Source: Allodiplogaster sudhausi
Taxonomy: Eukaryota; Nematoda; Chromadorea; Rhabditida; Diplogasteridae
DNA: 64,000 nt
Direction of reading: 5' to 3'
NCBI GenBank assembly: GCA_945643635.1
Contig: CALZFC010000065.1
Location: 1,578,501 to 1,642,500 of the forward strand
Below are positions 23,587 through 35,234 of this stretch, piece after piece. The position numbers and the translations under genes are program-made. Position 1 is the first letter of the stretch, and each line of letters opens with the position of its first letter. The notes below the pieces were generated by a model. That model saw only the letters and a list, made by a program, of their open reading frames with translations. It was not told where the DNA came from and searched no databases.

Positions 23587-26500
23587 GACCAGTTCCGAGC
23601 GTGTCGCCAGAAACGGCAGACGTTGCGTCGATCTCGACTTCAGCTAAATCACTGGCGAGCGTGTCGGCAGAGACGTCTGGCGTTGCGGTCTCAACTTCAG
23701 GCAGTTCCGTGCCGATCGTGTCGGCGGAGACGGCAGGCGTAGCTTCTGTCCCGACATCTGGCAGACCAGTGACGAGATTGTCGGCAGATGCGGCAGGCGT
23801 AGCTTCTGTCCCGACATCTGGCAGACCTGTGCCGAGAGTGTCGGCAGATGCGGCTGGCGTGTAGCTTCTGTCCCGACATCTGGCAGACCAGTGCCGAGAG
23901 TGTCGGCAGATACGTCAGGCGTTGCCTCGGTCTCAACTTCTGGCAGACCAGTGCCGAGAGTGTCGGCAGATACGTCAGGCGTTGCCTCGGTCTCGACTTC
24001 TGGCAGACCAGTGCCGAGAGTGTCGGCAGATACGGCTGGCATAGCTTCTGTCCCGACATCTGGCAGACCAGTGCCGAGAGTGTCGGCAGATGCGGCTGGC
24101 GTAGCTTCTGTCCCGACATCTGGCAGACCAGTGCCGAGAGTGTCGGCAGATGCGGCTGGCGTAGCTTCTGTCCCGACATCTGGCAGACCAGTGCCGAGAG
24201 TGTCGGCAGATGCGGCTGGCGTAGCTTCTGTCCCGACATCTGGCAGACCTGTGCCGAGAGTGTCGGCAGATGCGGCTGGCGTAGCTTCTGTCCCGACATC
24301 TGGCAGACCAGTGCCGAGAGTGTCGGCAGATACGTCAGGCGTTGCCTCGGTCTCAACTTCTGGCAGACCAGTGCCGAGAGTGTCGGCAGATACGTCAGGC
24401 GTTGCCTCGGTCTCGACTTCTGGCAGACCAGTGCCGAGAGTGTCGGCAGATACGGCTGGCATAGCTTCTGTCCCGACATCTGGCAGACCAGTGCCGAGAG
24501 TGTCGGCAGATGCGGCTGGCGTAGCTTCTGTCCCGACATCTGGCAGACCAGTGCCGAGAGTGTCGGCAGATGCGGCTGGCGTAGCTTCTGTCCCGACATC
24601 TGGCAGACCAGTGCCGAGAGTGTCGGCAGATACGTCAGGCGTTGCCTCGGTCTCAACTTCTGGCAGACCAGTGCCGAGAGTGTCGGCAGATACGTCAGGC
24701 GTTGCCTCGGTCTCGACTTCTGGCAGACCAGTGCCGAGAGTGTCGGCAGATACGGCTGGCATAGCTTCTGTCCCGACATCTGGCAGACCAGTGCCGAGAG
24801 TGTCGGCAGATGCGGCTGGCGTAGCTTCTGTCCCGACATCTGGCAGACCAGTGCCGAGAGTGTCGGCAGATGCGGCTGGCGTAGCTTCTGTCCCGACATC
24901 TGGCAGACCAGTGCCGAGAGTGTCGGCAGATACGTCAGGCGTTGCCTCGGTCTCAACTTCTGGCAGACCAGTGCCGAGAGTGTCGGCAGATACGGCTGGC
25001 ATAGCTTCTGTCCCGACATCTGGCAGACCAGTGCCGAGAGTGTCGGCAGATGCGGCTGGCGTAGCTTCTGTCCCGACATCTGGCAGACCAGTGCCGAGAG
25101 TGTCGGCAGATGCGGCTGGCGTAGCTTCTGTCCCGACATCTGGCAGACCAGTGCCGAGAGTGTCGGCAGATGCGGCTGGCGTAGCTTCTGTCCCGAGATC
25201 TGGCAGACCTGTGCCGAGAGTGTCGGCAGATACGGCTGGCATAGCTTCTGTCCCGACATCTGGCAGACCAGTGCCGAGAGTGTCGGCAGATGCGGCTGGC
25301 GTAGCTTCTGTCCCGACATCTGGCAGACCAGTGCCGAGAGTGTCGGCAGATGCGGCTGGCGTAGCTTCTGTCCCGACATCTGGCAGACCAGTGCCGAGAG
25401 TGTCGGCAGATGCGGCTGGCGTAGCTTCTGTCCCGAGATCTGGCAGACCTGTGCCGAGAGTGTCGGCAGATGCGGCTGGCGTAGCTTCTGTCCCGACATC
25501 TGGCAGACCAGTGCCGAGAGTGTCGGCAGATGCGGCTGGCGTAGCTTCTGTCCCGACATCTGGCAGACCAGTGCCGAAAGTGTCGGCAGATGCGGCTGGC
25601 GTAGCTTCTGTCCCGACATCTGGCAGACCAGTGCCGAGAGTGTCGGCAGATGCGGCTGGCGTAGCTTCTGTCCCGACATCTGGCAGACCAGTGCCGAGAG
25701 TGTCGGCAGATGCGGCTGGCGTAGCTTCGGTCTCGACTTCTGGCAGATCAGTGCCGAGAATGTCGGCAGATACGGCTGGCGTAGCTTCTGTCCCGACATC
25801 TGGTAGACCAGTGCCGAGAGTGTCGGCAGATGCGGCTGGCGTAGCTTCGGTCTCGACTTCTGGCAGACCAGTGCCGAGAGTGTCGGCAGATGCGGCTGGC
25901 GTAGCTTCTGTCCCGACATCTGGCAGACCAGTGCCGAGAGTGTCGGCAGATGCGGCTGGCGTAGCTTCTGTCCCGACATCTGGCAGACCAGTGCCGAGAG
26001 TGTCGGCAGATGCGGCTGGCGTAGCTTCTGTCCCGAGATCTGGCAGACCTGTGCCGAGAGTGTCGGCAGATGCGGCTGGCGTAGCTTCTGTCCCGACATC
26101 TGGCAGACCAGTGCCGAGAGTGTCGGCAGATCCGGCTGGCGTAGCTTCTGTCCCGACATCTGGCAGACCAGTGCCGAGAGTGTCGGCAGATGCGGCTGGC
26201 GTAGCTTCGGTCTCGACTTCTGGCAGACCAGTGCCGAGAGTGTCGGCAGATGCGGCTGGCGTAGCTTCGGTCTCGACTTCTGGCAGACCAGTGCCGAGAG
26301 TGTCGGCAGATGCGGCTGGCGTAGCTTCTGTCCCGAGATCTGGCAGACCTGTGCCGAGAGTGTCGGCAGATGCGGCTGGCGTAGCTTCTGTCCCGACATC
26401 TGGCAGACCAGTGCCGAGAGTGTCGGCAGATCCGGCTGGCGTAGCTTCTGTCCCGACATCTGGCAGACCAGTGCCGAGAGTGTCGGCAGATGCGGCTGGC

Positions 26501-26880
26501 GTAGCTTCTGTCCCGACATCTGGCAGACCAGTGCCGAGAGTGTCGGCAGATGCGGCTGGCGTAGCTTCTGTCCCGACATCTGGCAGACCAGTGCCGAGAG
26601 TGTCGGCAGATGCGGCTGGCGTAGCTTCTGTCCCGACATCTGGTAGACCAGTGCCGAGAGTGTCGGCAGATGCGGCTGGCGTAGCTTCGGTCTCGACTTT
26701 TGGCAGACCAGTACCATACGTATTTGCAGAGACATCAGGCGTTGCCTTGGTCTCGACTTCAGGCAGACTAGTGCCGAGAGTGTCGGCAGATACGGCTGGC
26801 GTAGCTTCGGTCTCAACATCTGGCAGACCAGTGCCGACCGTTTCCACAGAGACGGCTGGCGTCGCTTCGGTCTCCACTTC
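23587..26880 (-). repeat. 60-bp coding-type minisatellite, about 55 units
   Basis: Units of exactly 60 bp, in register from 23881 to 26880 (50 units), with about five diverged units on the left and three on the right edge. One unit near 23860 is 62 bp because of an extra GT. On the minus strand a unit reads TEATPAASADTLGTGLPDVG, rich in Thr, Ala, Pro and Glu, like an O-glycosylated stalk. Three main variants alternate, and a five-unit block (24301–24600) is repeated at 24601–24900, a 300-bp higher-order repeat. Because 60 is a multiple of three and the unit lacks stops, four frames stay open. The minus frame is favoured by its place in the lectin linker. Confidence 0.95.
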
Positions 26881-27239
26881 AAAAACATCTGTCAGGCTAG
26901 TTCAATAGTCCAAGACCAACCTTCTTCAGTTGTTGTAGCCGCCATAGCTTTAGATGTCGTAATCATTGTTGCGAATTCAGTTGTCGAAGGCGGTTCAGTA
27001 ACGAATGGTAGCAGTCCTGAAATTTTTTTTACATACTAACTAATTCTAAATTGTTTCCTACATACATTGAGTCTTCATAGCGATTAGTCATCACTCTCGA
27101 TTTGGTATGAAATAAATGATATGATTTTTTAACCTTTAACACGAATTTCCACTGCGAACTTGTCATAACTGACAATGTCTCGTGAGCTGCTCGGAACCCG
27201 CGATAGATATCTGAATATACAGATCTACATTTCGCCATG

Positions 27240-28260
27240 GGCGGTCAAAAGCCGAAAAGAAAATTTCGAAATGGGCGGAGTAAGATCGAAAAAAAAATTT
27301 CAACCGAATTTGCCCAAGAGGGGTTGTTCGATACCAGGAACACGAAAAAGATTGTTATATTGTTCGAAAACATCGATTTCTAAAGATAACTCATTTATAA
27401 ACGACACCCGAAGCCAAATTTAGCTCGAGCAGCGAATTTGAAATCAACTTTTCGTATCAAATGGGAAATCAAGATAATGCGTTGAGATTATATGTTGTGT
27501 AGAATTGTCTGCTCTACAAGATACAGCTACGGAGATATTGTTTTCAGCAAGCTCGTACATACTATACTTCATGAAATAGGTTTTCAGCTATTTTCCAAAA
27601 TGTTTGAAAATTGAATTTTCAAGTTTTTATCAAGAAAACGCGCGTTTTATGAAAATGTCATGGACACCTTTTTGTAGAGAATAAAATGCTGAATAAAACT
27701 GTCTAGTTAGCTTCTGTGAGCTTGTAAAATTTGGCAAGTTGTAACCATATTACCATGTTCGCTCAGGTGAGAGTGGCTCCTATTCGGGTTACTTTTTCGA
27801 GGCTTGTGGGAAAGAGATTTTACTGAACTTGGACCGTTTCTTGTACAGTTTTTCATGCTCTTTAATCTGAAATAAAAATCCCACAAATGAGGTTTAGGTA
27901 TTCAACGAGCGAAAATTCATGGCAAAAAAAAATTCATGACAAAATTTAATATCGAAAATAAAACTTTTCGAAAGACTCTTGATATACTGTTTATTAAGTA
28001 TTCGACGAGAAATCGAATAAAAAAAGAGTAGTGAAAAATGTTGACTTTAAAGCCCGATATGAATTTTCAAAATTTTAGCACACTTTAAGGTATTCCTGGA
28101 AAGAAAATTTTTATAAAAATAAAATTTTCCCAAAAAGTTAATAGAGAGGTCCTTGGTAATGCCTGACCACATTCTCAATGTATGGATCCGTCATCTTGCA
28201 TCTAGGGCATGCCTGTATGGACCTCTCCTTGAGTCTTACAGAGAGGCTCTCTTAATAACT
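27240..28260. repeat. Dispersed AT-rich repeat, copy 2 (inserted in a copy C intron)
   Basis: About 1 kb between two CUB-like exons of copy C that are only a few hundred bases apart in copies A and B. It ends with GAGTCTTACAGAGAGGCTCT, then CTTAATAA, as in copies 1 and 3. Short phrases such as CATGCTCTT with A/T tracts recur in the inverted-repeat element at 33500–34890. No protein-coding content recognised. Confidence 0.6.
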
Positions 28261-30987
28261 AGTGATACACGCATCTCAGCCTATGGCAATGCCATGCCAA
28301 CCTTATCTCGATCCTATCCCCGTAGAAGCTCCACTTGTCCGTGCAACTTTGTGACCCGGCGAATCTATAATTATTTTCAATTATGGGATGTCTTAATTAC
28401 TATATACAGATCGATATAATTAACGACGTGAAAAACAAATGAAACCACAACTAAATTACACTCTCGTCCCGTTGTACCAACGACCGTCGGCAAGCAGTTC
28501 GACGCCACCATGGAATCGATCGTCAAAGACGAAGTTCGATGTCGTATCGATTTCTACGCTCTCCTTTACCCTAGGAAATTTATTTATAACTCCAATTTTG
28601 CATGACATAAAGGGAGTGCTTATGATTTAGTCTCGTCGCGTCTCTTCGCGACGCGACTATAATGTTCAGGAAAAGTGAAGTAGATTACGGCTAGTTTTGT
28701 CCTTCTAAACTAGACTGACTTGAATGTAGCGTTGTTCTGCTGGCCGTTCAGATGTCGCGCGTCAGGATAGGCGGTGCTTCCAACGACGACGAAGCTGCCC
28801 GGTGATAGGACACGTTCATCTAAACGTATTTGAATTTTATTTGGCAAGAAAATATAAGTAGTGTTTTTTTTCTTTAAGGAAGAGTCAATTGTCATGTCAA
28901 AGTGGGTACAGCATAAATTAAGAACCTAAGACGTCGGTCGACACAAAAACGATCTGGCACTCTTTGCATCGCGGAACAATGTCGATAATCGAATTGAAGA
29001 AGACGTAGGAATCGGGGAAATCGTTGCTACAAATGTTTTTTTTTAATTAAAAATCTCGCAGTAATCTTTACGTATGGTCTTTGGACTATCGTAGTGAAGC
29101 CTGAGAATGGTACCAGGTACAATTTCTCCCCCTCATCCCTCTAGTCCACATAGACCTACCCGACAGTGTAGATTGTGCGGAAGTGTTCCCCACTACCTGC
29201 GCGGATGCTTTCAATCTGAAGAAAACGAATTTTTTCTCATCTTCTACAAAAACAATTCTCTTAAAAATAATTTTAAAAAATATATACTTGTGTATAACAA
29301 ACTAAAATTACATCGCGCATATTTTCCTTTCCGTATGGGAGATCCAGCTGGATTCGTCCAGTCGCAGAAAGCATCAAAATATGAACTCCGTTGTTAACAT
29401 TGAATTGCGTCTCCCGGTGTTCGTGTGTTACAGCCTATGACTTTATTAAAATAAATAAATCGTTTTGTAGTCAATTACATACTTCCTTAAATATTAGATA
29501 CTTTTATTAAATATTGTGCTCTTATAAACATTATATGTGTAAGTATGAAAATATTTTGCAAAATACCAAGCCCGCGACGTGATCACTGGTGACGTAGATG
29601 ATGAAATCCTCCGAGCAGTCCATCTCGAGATTCGTGTTGTGTATGGCGACGACTTCGAGCGTGTCCGAGAGCGGGGACACGAGAGGTGACCGCCGGGCGC
29701 TCTCCCGTGCACAATGTCGTAGAGGCTGAACAAAATTGTTCACACACTTTTATTTCTAATTGAAATGTTATTTGAGTAATGAAAGAAAGTAGCAACCATA
29801 AATCGCTGCTTTTATGGAAACTAGAGCAGGTTTGGATACACACATACTATTTCTAAAAGATTTACGTACGATTGGCTATGTTAGACTTTCGATAATCTGT
29901 GTTCGCGATAACTCAAATAGCTTACTGTTTATTCATTTATCGGAGCAAAAGATGGAATGCGCGAGGATCAGGGTTCTATCACATATGTATGGAAGTTGGC
30001 GCTCGGGGTTGGGGGGCATGGGCCTAACTCAAACCTTCTTCTAACCTAATGTTCCTGTCGTCATAACGGTCGACGAGGACGTTTGAAAGGTAGCGCGCAT
30101 TATTTCCGGCAGCGCAGAGCTGCGTGAACAGAGGAGTGAAGTAGACTTTCATCTTTAAGAGAAGAAAAGTTTTATATCTTTACAATAATATTTAACCTAA
30201 ATTTAGCTGCTACTACGTTTATGGATAATTTTATCTCACGCACTAACAATTGGCTAAATTAATGCTAAATGGGTTCAACAATAAAAAAATTTTTTATGAT
30301 TTGTGACTGGTTTTTAACTAAACATTTTAATGGATGACGATCACCGAAAAATAATTATTACAGGTTAGAATTGCCATGTTCACCCTGGAAGTAGGCACCC
30401 TCATTCTGGTATGCAATTTCCTTGGTCTCATGTTCAGAATCCCGCTGCGTGAAAATAGCAAACGCGAAAGGCTTCGAAAATTTCAAATTAATCTCACATA
30501 ATTTTTCGATGAACGCACTCCTTAAAATACAAGTATAAAAGAACAACGAACTCCGAGGTTTAGTTGATCGCATCGTATAATTTGTCTCCAGGCATTGGAG
30601 CCTTAATTATCCCATTAGGATCATCATACAACCGTTTTCAGCTTGGTAAATTAAATTATTTTAAATAAATAAAAAAAAATTAATTTTTTGAATAAAATGA
30701 ACTGAGCTAACCATAGAAAAGCAGAAAAAATAGGCAGCTGACAATGAGCTTCCACCTCATGTGCATTCTAAAAAATAATTAGTAAGATTTAGGAAGAGAA
30801 GATAATAAAAATATGGTCTGATGTCACGGAAGCGGTGGAAAAAAGAATACTTTCTTTGACCTACTCTTTTGCCACTGACTCCGCCCTTCCAGCCAATACT
30901 GTACATACTTACGTAAGAGCAAATGTGCAAAGGGCGTTGGTATTCGAATGTCTTTTGTTCGTGCTTTGTATAATCAGAGAGGATTAT

Positions 30988-30995
30988 ACTGATAA
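30988..30995 (+). promoter_or_regulatory. ACTGATAA GATA-type site, copy C promoter
   Basis: Same octamer and same surrounding block as at 14882, about 220 bp upstream of the copy C start, so the site predates or accompanied the duplication. Confidence 0.4.
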
Positions 30996-31081
30996 AAGAT
31001 GAAGTATTTTGCCAGGAAAGTTAGTATCAGATGAGCATTTTTGGACCTCATGACCTGTTTCATAAGCTGCTTAGTAGATGC

Positions 31082-31535
31082 CAGGATCGCTTCGCGTGCA
31101 TAACAAGTGCATGGCAAAAAAAATGCTTAGTTCGTTTAAAATTATTCTCGCAAATTTGTTTCAAACAATATTCAAAAAAGGTGCTATACGTCATAAGCTG
31201 TGTCGAATACTATAATTTGTCTTGGACATCGGTAGTAACCACGAGCATGTCACTCTATGTTCTCTGCGTGCTCTCTCGCTATGGTCATGACCGAGTAAAG
31301 GGACAAGAGCGCAAACGTTCCATGACCATAGAATTTTTTTTCCTTTTTGTCCAGGACACGTCAGGGACATGTCTTGGACGTGTCCCAAACCACTGTGTAT
31401 TAAAATAGGCAGACGTGGATGTATCCAGGACAGCCCTCCTTTTTTTTTGAAACGGTTATGACCAATTGTCCGTGACACGTCTTGGACAAACGACAAGATT
31501 AGTGCCACGGCATATATCAGGATCGCTTCGCGTGC
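31082..31535. repeat. Insertion flanked by an 18-bp direct repeat
   Basis: CAGGATCGCTTCGCGTGC occurs at 31082–31099 and 31518–31535. Upstream of copy B the related sequence occurs once (near 14977). Between the repeats lie about 420 bp with recurring GGACACGTC/GGACATGTC phrases in both orientations. This is either a transposon with a long target duplication or a local duplication. Confidence 0.5.
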
Positions 31536-32689
31536 TCAGCAAAACAAAGAGCAAAGATATGTAACTAACTAAGGAGAGCATTTCTTTAAATCCAAAAATG
31601 TAAAAAATAAGAAGGATGTATAGAACAGTGATGATGTTATGTATGCCTTCCTGAAATGACGAAGTAACATAACTAAATATGTTAATTAAATATTAGAACG
31701 AGTATTGTAATACTACGTGACTCCATGAAAGCTCCCATAGCAATAATCATAAAGTACAATATATTATAGCTGGACTCAAAGAGTCAATAAACAATAATAT
31801 AAATATGTAGATATTTAATATCTATGTACACAACCTTCATGAACTGCAGCAGGGGCCAAGGATTCTTATCACCGTTCGGGTGAAACAAAAATGTCGTCGC
31901 CTTTCATAGCGCAGACAGCCCGAAATTGCCAAGATTGTTGAGCACTGATAACTTTAGTTTCCTCTGACAATAAATAATTGGTGGAATTACGTTTTTGAAC
32001 TTTTATGTGCAGAACTTGGACTGACTTTTATGGAACTTCTTTAAAGAAGCACGAAATTTATCAAATATAATCTAAACTATTTACATTTTGAGACCTTTAT
32101 AGTCTCGTCTTTCTAAATCCTTGTGTCAGGCAAATACGCGCGAATTCAAGCTTGCTTTTTTTTGGCTCCTTTAATCAGGAATGATATCTGATGTAGATAT
32201 TTGTATCACCCACAAAAAAACAGAGCAATAACAAGACAGACGTTTTACGGATGCTCTATTTTTTGAGCTCGTGATCAAACAGTATACGATTTCGCCATCG
32301 AATTCCACCAGCGAGTCAAATGTGGAAAAAAATCGAGCCCAGAAATTAAACACGTAAAAACAAAAGATGCCCGAAGGATTAGCCGTGGACAACCTAGTGA
32401 TTAGGCTATACATTTGAATAATCACTAGGAATAATCGCCTCTGTGAAAATGATACCACCGAAGAAAAGCAACCATGATTATGAGCTCATGTCAGAGATCG
32501 ACAACGGTATAAAAAAAAAGAAAAAAAATGCACCACAATCTCGATCGAACACTGTTTATATGTACATATGTATGTAAAAAAAAAACTAGGCATTTGTGTG
32601 AAACGAACTGAATGTGCAAAACCTGTATATTAATTTTTATTTCATTACGGCAACAAATAGTTCAAATGTGCTCTATCTCTCATTTTCTT
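31536..32689. other. Intergenic, partly duplicated from the B-side block
   Basis: No gene seen. 31850–32240 matches 16480–16840 (GGCCAAGGATTCTTATCAC and downstream phrases). This supports the large B/C segmental duplication. Confidence 0.5.
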
Positions 32690-32697
32690 ATCACGAT

Positions 32698-33086
32698 CAG
32701 AGCCGGTAACGGCCCGGCCCGGCCCGGCCCGCAGGCCCGTTTGGGCCCGATAAGCACACGATGTCGTCCAGTCAAGACGACTGATGGCACTTTTAAGTGC
32801 AAAACTTTCTTCATTTGTTCGTTTTCCCCCTAAAACTTTTTCTACTATACATTAAAATGAATATTCATAGCATGAGCATGAAAATTTTTGAATTTCAAAA
32901 ATTTTTGTAGCTCTTCGGACTTTTTCCCCCCAAATTTTTTGAAAATCGGGCTCAAACGGGCCCACGGCCCGGGCCGGGCCGGGCCCAAAATTCTAGGGCC
33001 CGGAAATCGTTCGGGCCGGGCCGGCCCAGACCTAGGGCCCGACGGGCCGGGCCGGCCCAAAAATTTTGGGCCATTTACCGGCTCTG
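32698..33086. mobile_element. hAT-type MITE, GC-rich, 389 bp
   Basis: The terminal inverted repeat is CAGAGCCGGTAA at both ends, extended by GGCCC-rich sequence. An exact 8-bp direct repeat ATCACGAT flanks it (32690–32697 and 33087–33094). Eight-base duplications and a CAGAG start are hallmarks of hAT elements. The interior has long GGGCCGGGCC inverted stretches and no transposase, so it is non-autonomous. It splits sequence homologous to the 5' end of gene D. Confidence 0.85.
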
Positions 33087-33499
33087 ATCACGATGACATC
33101 GCCGTTGGCTACTTCGGGTGGAGCTCTCGCGAAGAAGAGGAGCGCGAGCTGCTCGACTGTCAGCCATGGCATTTCATTTAATATTTCTTTTATTTATTAA
33201 CAAACTATATACATTCGAAGTACTAATTTAATTTAATATTCATAGAACTGTTCTAAACAAATGACAGTAAAATATGTGTTCAAATAGTTTTCAATTTTAT
33301 TATTTATGAAAACGTTTTCATAATTTATTTACCAGGTATTTTCTGCGTGAGAGTGACGAAGAGTGCGATTTGTCCTGCTGTGGATTTTAAGGGAACAGTG
33401 CCCAATATATGTATGTATGTACATATGTATATGTATGTATTAGCTGGCCGGACGGGAAAACTCATAACCTGTAATGGGACCCAGCCGGCTCATGGCATG

Positions 33500-34890
33500 A
33501 GGCTTTTTATGACTTTTGCCCAATTTAATTTTTTGAAATGTGGTTTTCAGACAATAACTTTTTTTTAACTATTTTTCGGGGTTGGCTGCAAACCACGATG
33601 TCCATCAAACTTCATAAATTCTTAAACTGAATAGTCCGTACGCTTGATCGAAATTAAATTTGTTTGCATATTATATTTCATTCTTCTGGCAAAAGTACCA
33701 TAGATGGTACTCATAAGTAGAAAATGAACATAAAATACATGTTTCTCGTCTCAACAAACATTATGGTTGAGTTTTCAGAACATAGTTTCCATTTTTACCA
33801 GCTTACGCCGAACAGCTCAAAATAGTCGAAACCTGTAGTCGATTTTTTTTCGAAATTTCAAGATTTCTGAAACAGGTTTTGCTCTTTCATCGGTGGATAT
33901 ATTATGTAAAAGTCTCTGCTCTTTCGAAAGGTTATGACCTTCTTGGCAATCGGGCTCACAAATGATCTGATAGTTGACTTCGAAGTTATTTTCGTACATT
34001 TATTTCGCCATCTAGGCTCGTAAAAATGAAATTTCTTAACTTTTTGAGTACTTTTGAGTGGTATATCATAAAAGAACTTCAAAGAATCATGGAATACTCA
34101 TTATTTGGTGCGAGATATTTCAAAGTGACAATTTTGAAATATTTTCTAAGAAATATTCAGTAGTTTCGCCTTCAACAGGGAACATTCAAATACATGTTCC
34201 CAAAAAAGTATCCTATGATTTTGGTAATAAAGCTATATCCGACTCAGTTTTAGCTGCTCTTTCTTTTAGTCTAAATATTATTTTGAAAATCACAGTACAA
34301 GACCCAGTAAAGGTCCAAAGAATACGTATTTGAACACCAGAAATTGGCCTAAAACTTTTAAAACTTTATTCGCGCGTATCGGGCCAATGTGTTGATGGAA
34401 TACACGGGATCTATTACATGGTAGTGGGCGATCGATGGGCACCGGCGGGTTCGTCGAAGTGGCCGACGAAGATTAGGCAGATCTTATCCCGGCCAGCCAA
34501 GCGGTTTCTCCGGGAGCAGCTAAAACATAAAAAGTCAATTTTCGACCTTAAGACTTAATTGTTTTATGTACAAATCATATACCATTTTGAAGAGCATAAA
34601 AAATTACATCGAATGGACTATTCAGTTTAAGAATTTATGAAGTTTGATGGATATCGTGGTTTGCAGCCAACCCCGAAATTTGCTTATTGTTAGAAACCGA
34701 TATTCAAATGGAGATACCCAAAAAAAAGTAATCGAGATTTTTCCTCGTAGGAACCTATTGTGTGTAGTTTTTCCAGCTCTTTCTTATGGATGATTTAGTT
34801 TTTTGTGAGTAATAGTAAAAAAAAAGTTATTGTCTGAAAACCACATTTCAAAAAATTAAATTGGGCAAAAGTCATAAAAATAATTTTTTC
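33500..34890. mobile_element. Long inverted-repeat element
   Basis: 33503–33630 returns in inverse orientation at about 34615–34890. The arms share GACTTTTGCCCAATTTAATT, GTGGTTTTCAGACAATAAC and GGGGTTGGCTGCAAACCACG. The right arm has roughly 150 extra bases between these blocks. The interior is AT-rich with no convincing transposase. A fold-back or MITE-like element is likely, and its target duplication was not found. Confidence 0.6.
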
Positions 34891-34989
34891 GAAAATAGTC
34901 GCCACGGACTTTTTTGTGTAGTTTTGAACAAGGAATCTAACATTAAAAAGAGTTTCGTGAAATATTAAGTATAACTTAAGATATGGTCT

Positions 34990-35175
34990 CCAAACGTTTT
35001 GGAGCATTTCGACTTATAACTAAGAGAAAAAAAAATTTCCAAAAATTTTTGACCACCTAAACTTCTTAATGAACACTATATGCATCCCTCATAATGTTTT
35101 CAAGGTTATAGAAACAAAATTTTTTTCTAGGGCAGGCGCTCCTTGACCCTTACAGAGAGGCTCTCTTAATAAATA
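34990..35175. repeat. Dispersed AT-rich repeat, copy 3
   Basis: Ends CTTACAGAGAGGCTCTCTTA followed by ATAA, like copies 1 and 2, and is preceded by the same A/T runs and a CTAGGGCAGGC phrase. Confidence 0.55.
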
Positions 35176-35234
35176 CTTTAAATGATCTCTTCAATATCCT
35201 TCGTTTTGGTAGTTTCATATCAATCGAACGGAAC

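Larger units (their letters stand above)
23363..30766 (-). pseudogene. CUB-like lectin relative, copy C, with mucin-like linker and lost VWA/CTLD
   Basis: Exons match copy B: signal peptide 30712–30766 (MHMRWKLIVSCLFFLLFY), 30552–30601, 30046–30152, 29567–29725, then CUB-like exons near 29437, 29214, 29033, 28819, 28574, 28364 and 27212, and the Thr-rich linker to about 26920. Exon 29567–29725 is 159 nt against 160 in B, a one-base loss after GGHLSC that shifts frame. The donor after the next exon has changed from GTGAGA to ATGCGC. The linker leads into about 55 60-bp units (23587–26880), in the frame TEATPAASADTLGTGLPDVG. Beyond them only the first codons of the VWA exon remain (QTDAPWED, 23383–23407), then a stop at 23363–23365. 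VWA and CTLD are gone. Probably a pseudogene, though a short secreted CUB–mucin product is conceivable if the frameshift is an error. Confidence 0.7.

Noticed and set aside
23587..26880. CRISPR array
   Set aside because: Units are contiguous 60-bp repeats without unique spacers, in a eukaryotic genome.
23848..26908. Plus-strand frames of 652 and 1005 codons and a second minus frame of 1063 codons over the 60-bp array
   Set aside because: They are open only because the unit is a stop-free multiple of three. The minus frame that continues the lectin linker is the supported one.
31031..31408. 125-codon frame on the plus strand
   Set aside because: It crosses the direct-repeat-flanked insertion and is disrupted in the homologous B-side flank.
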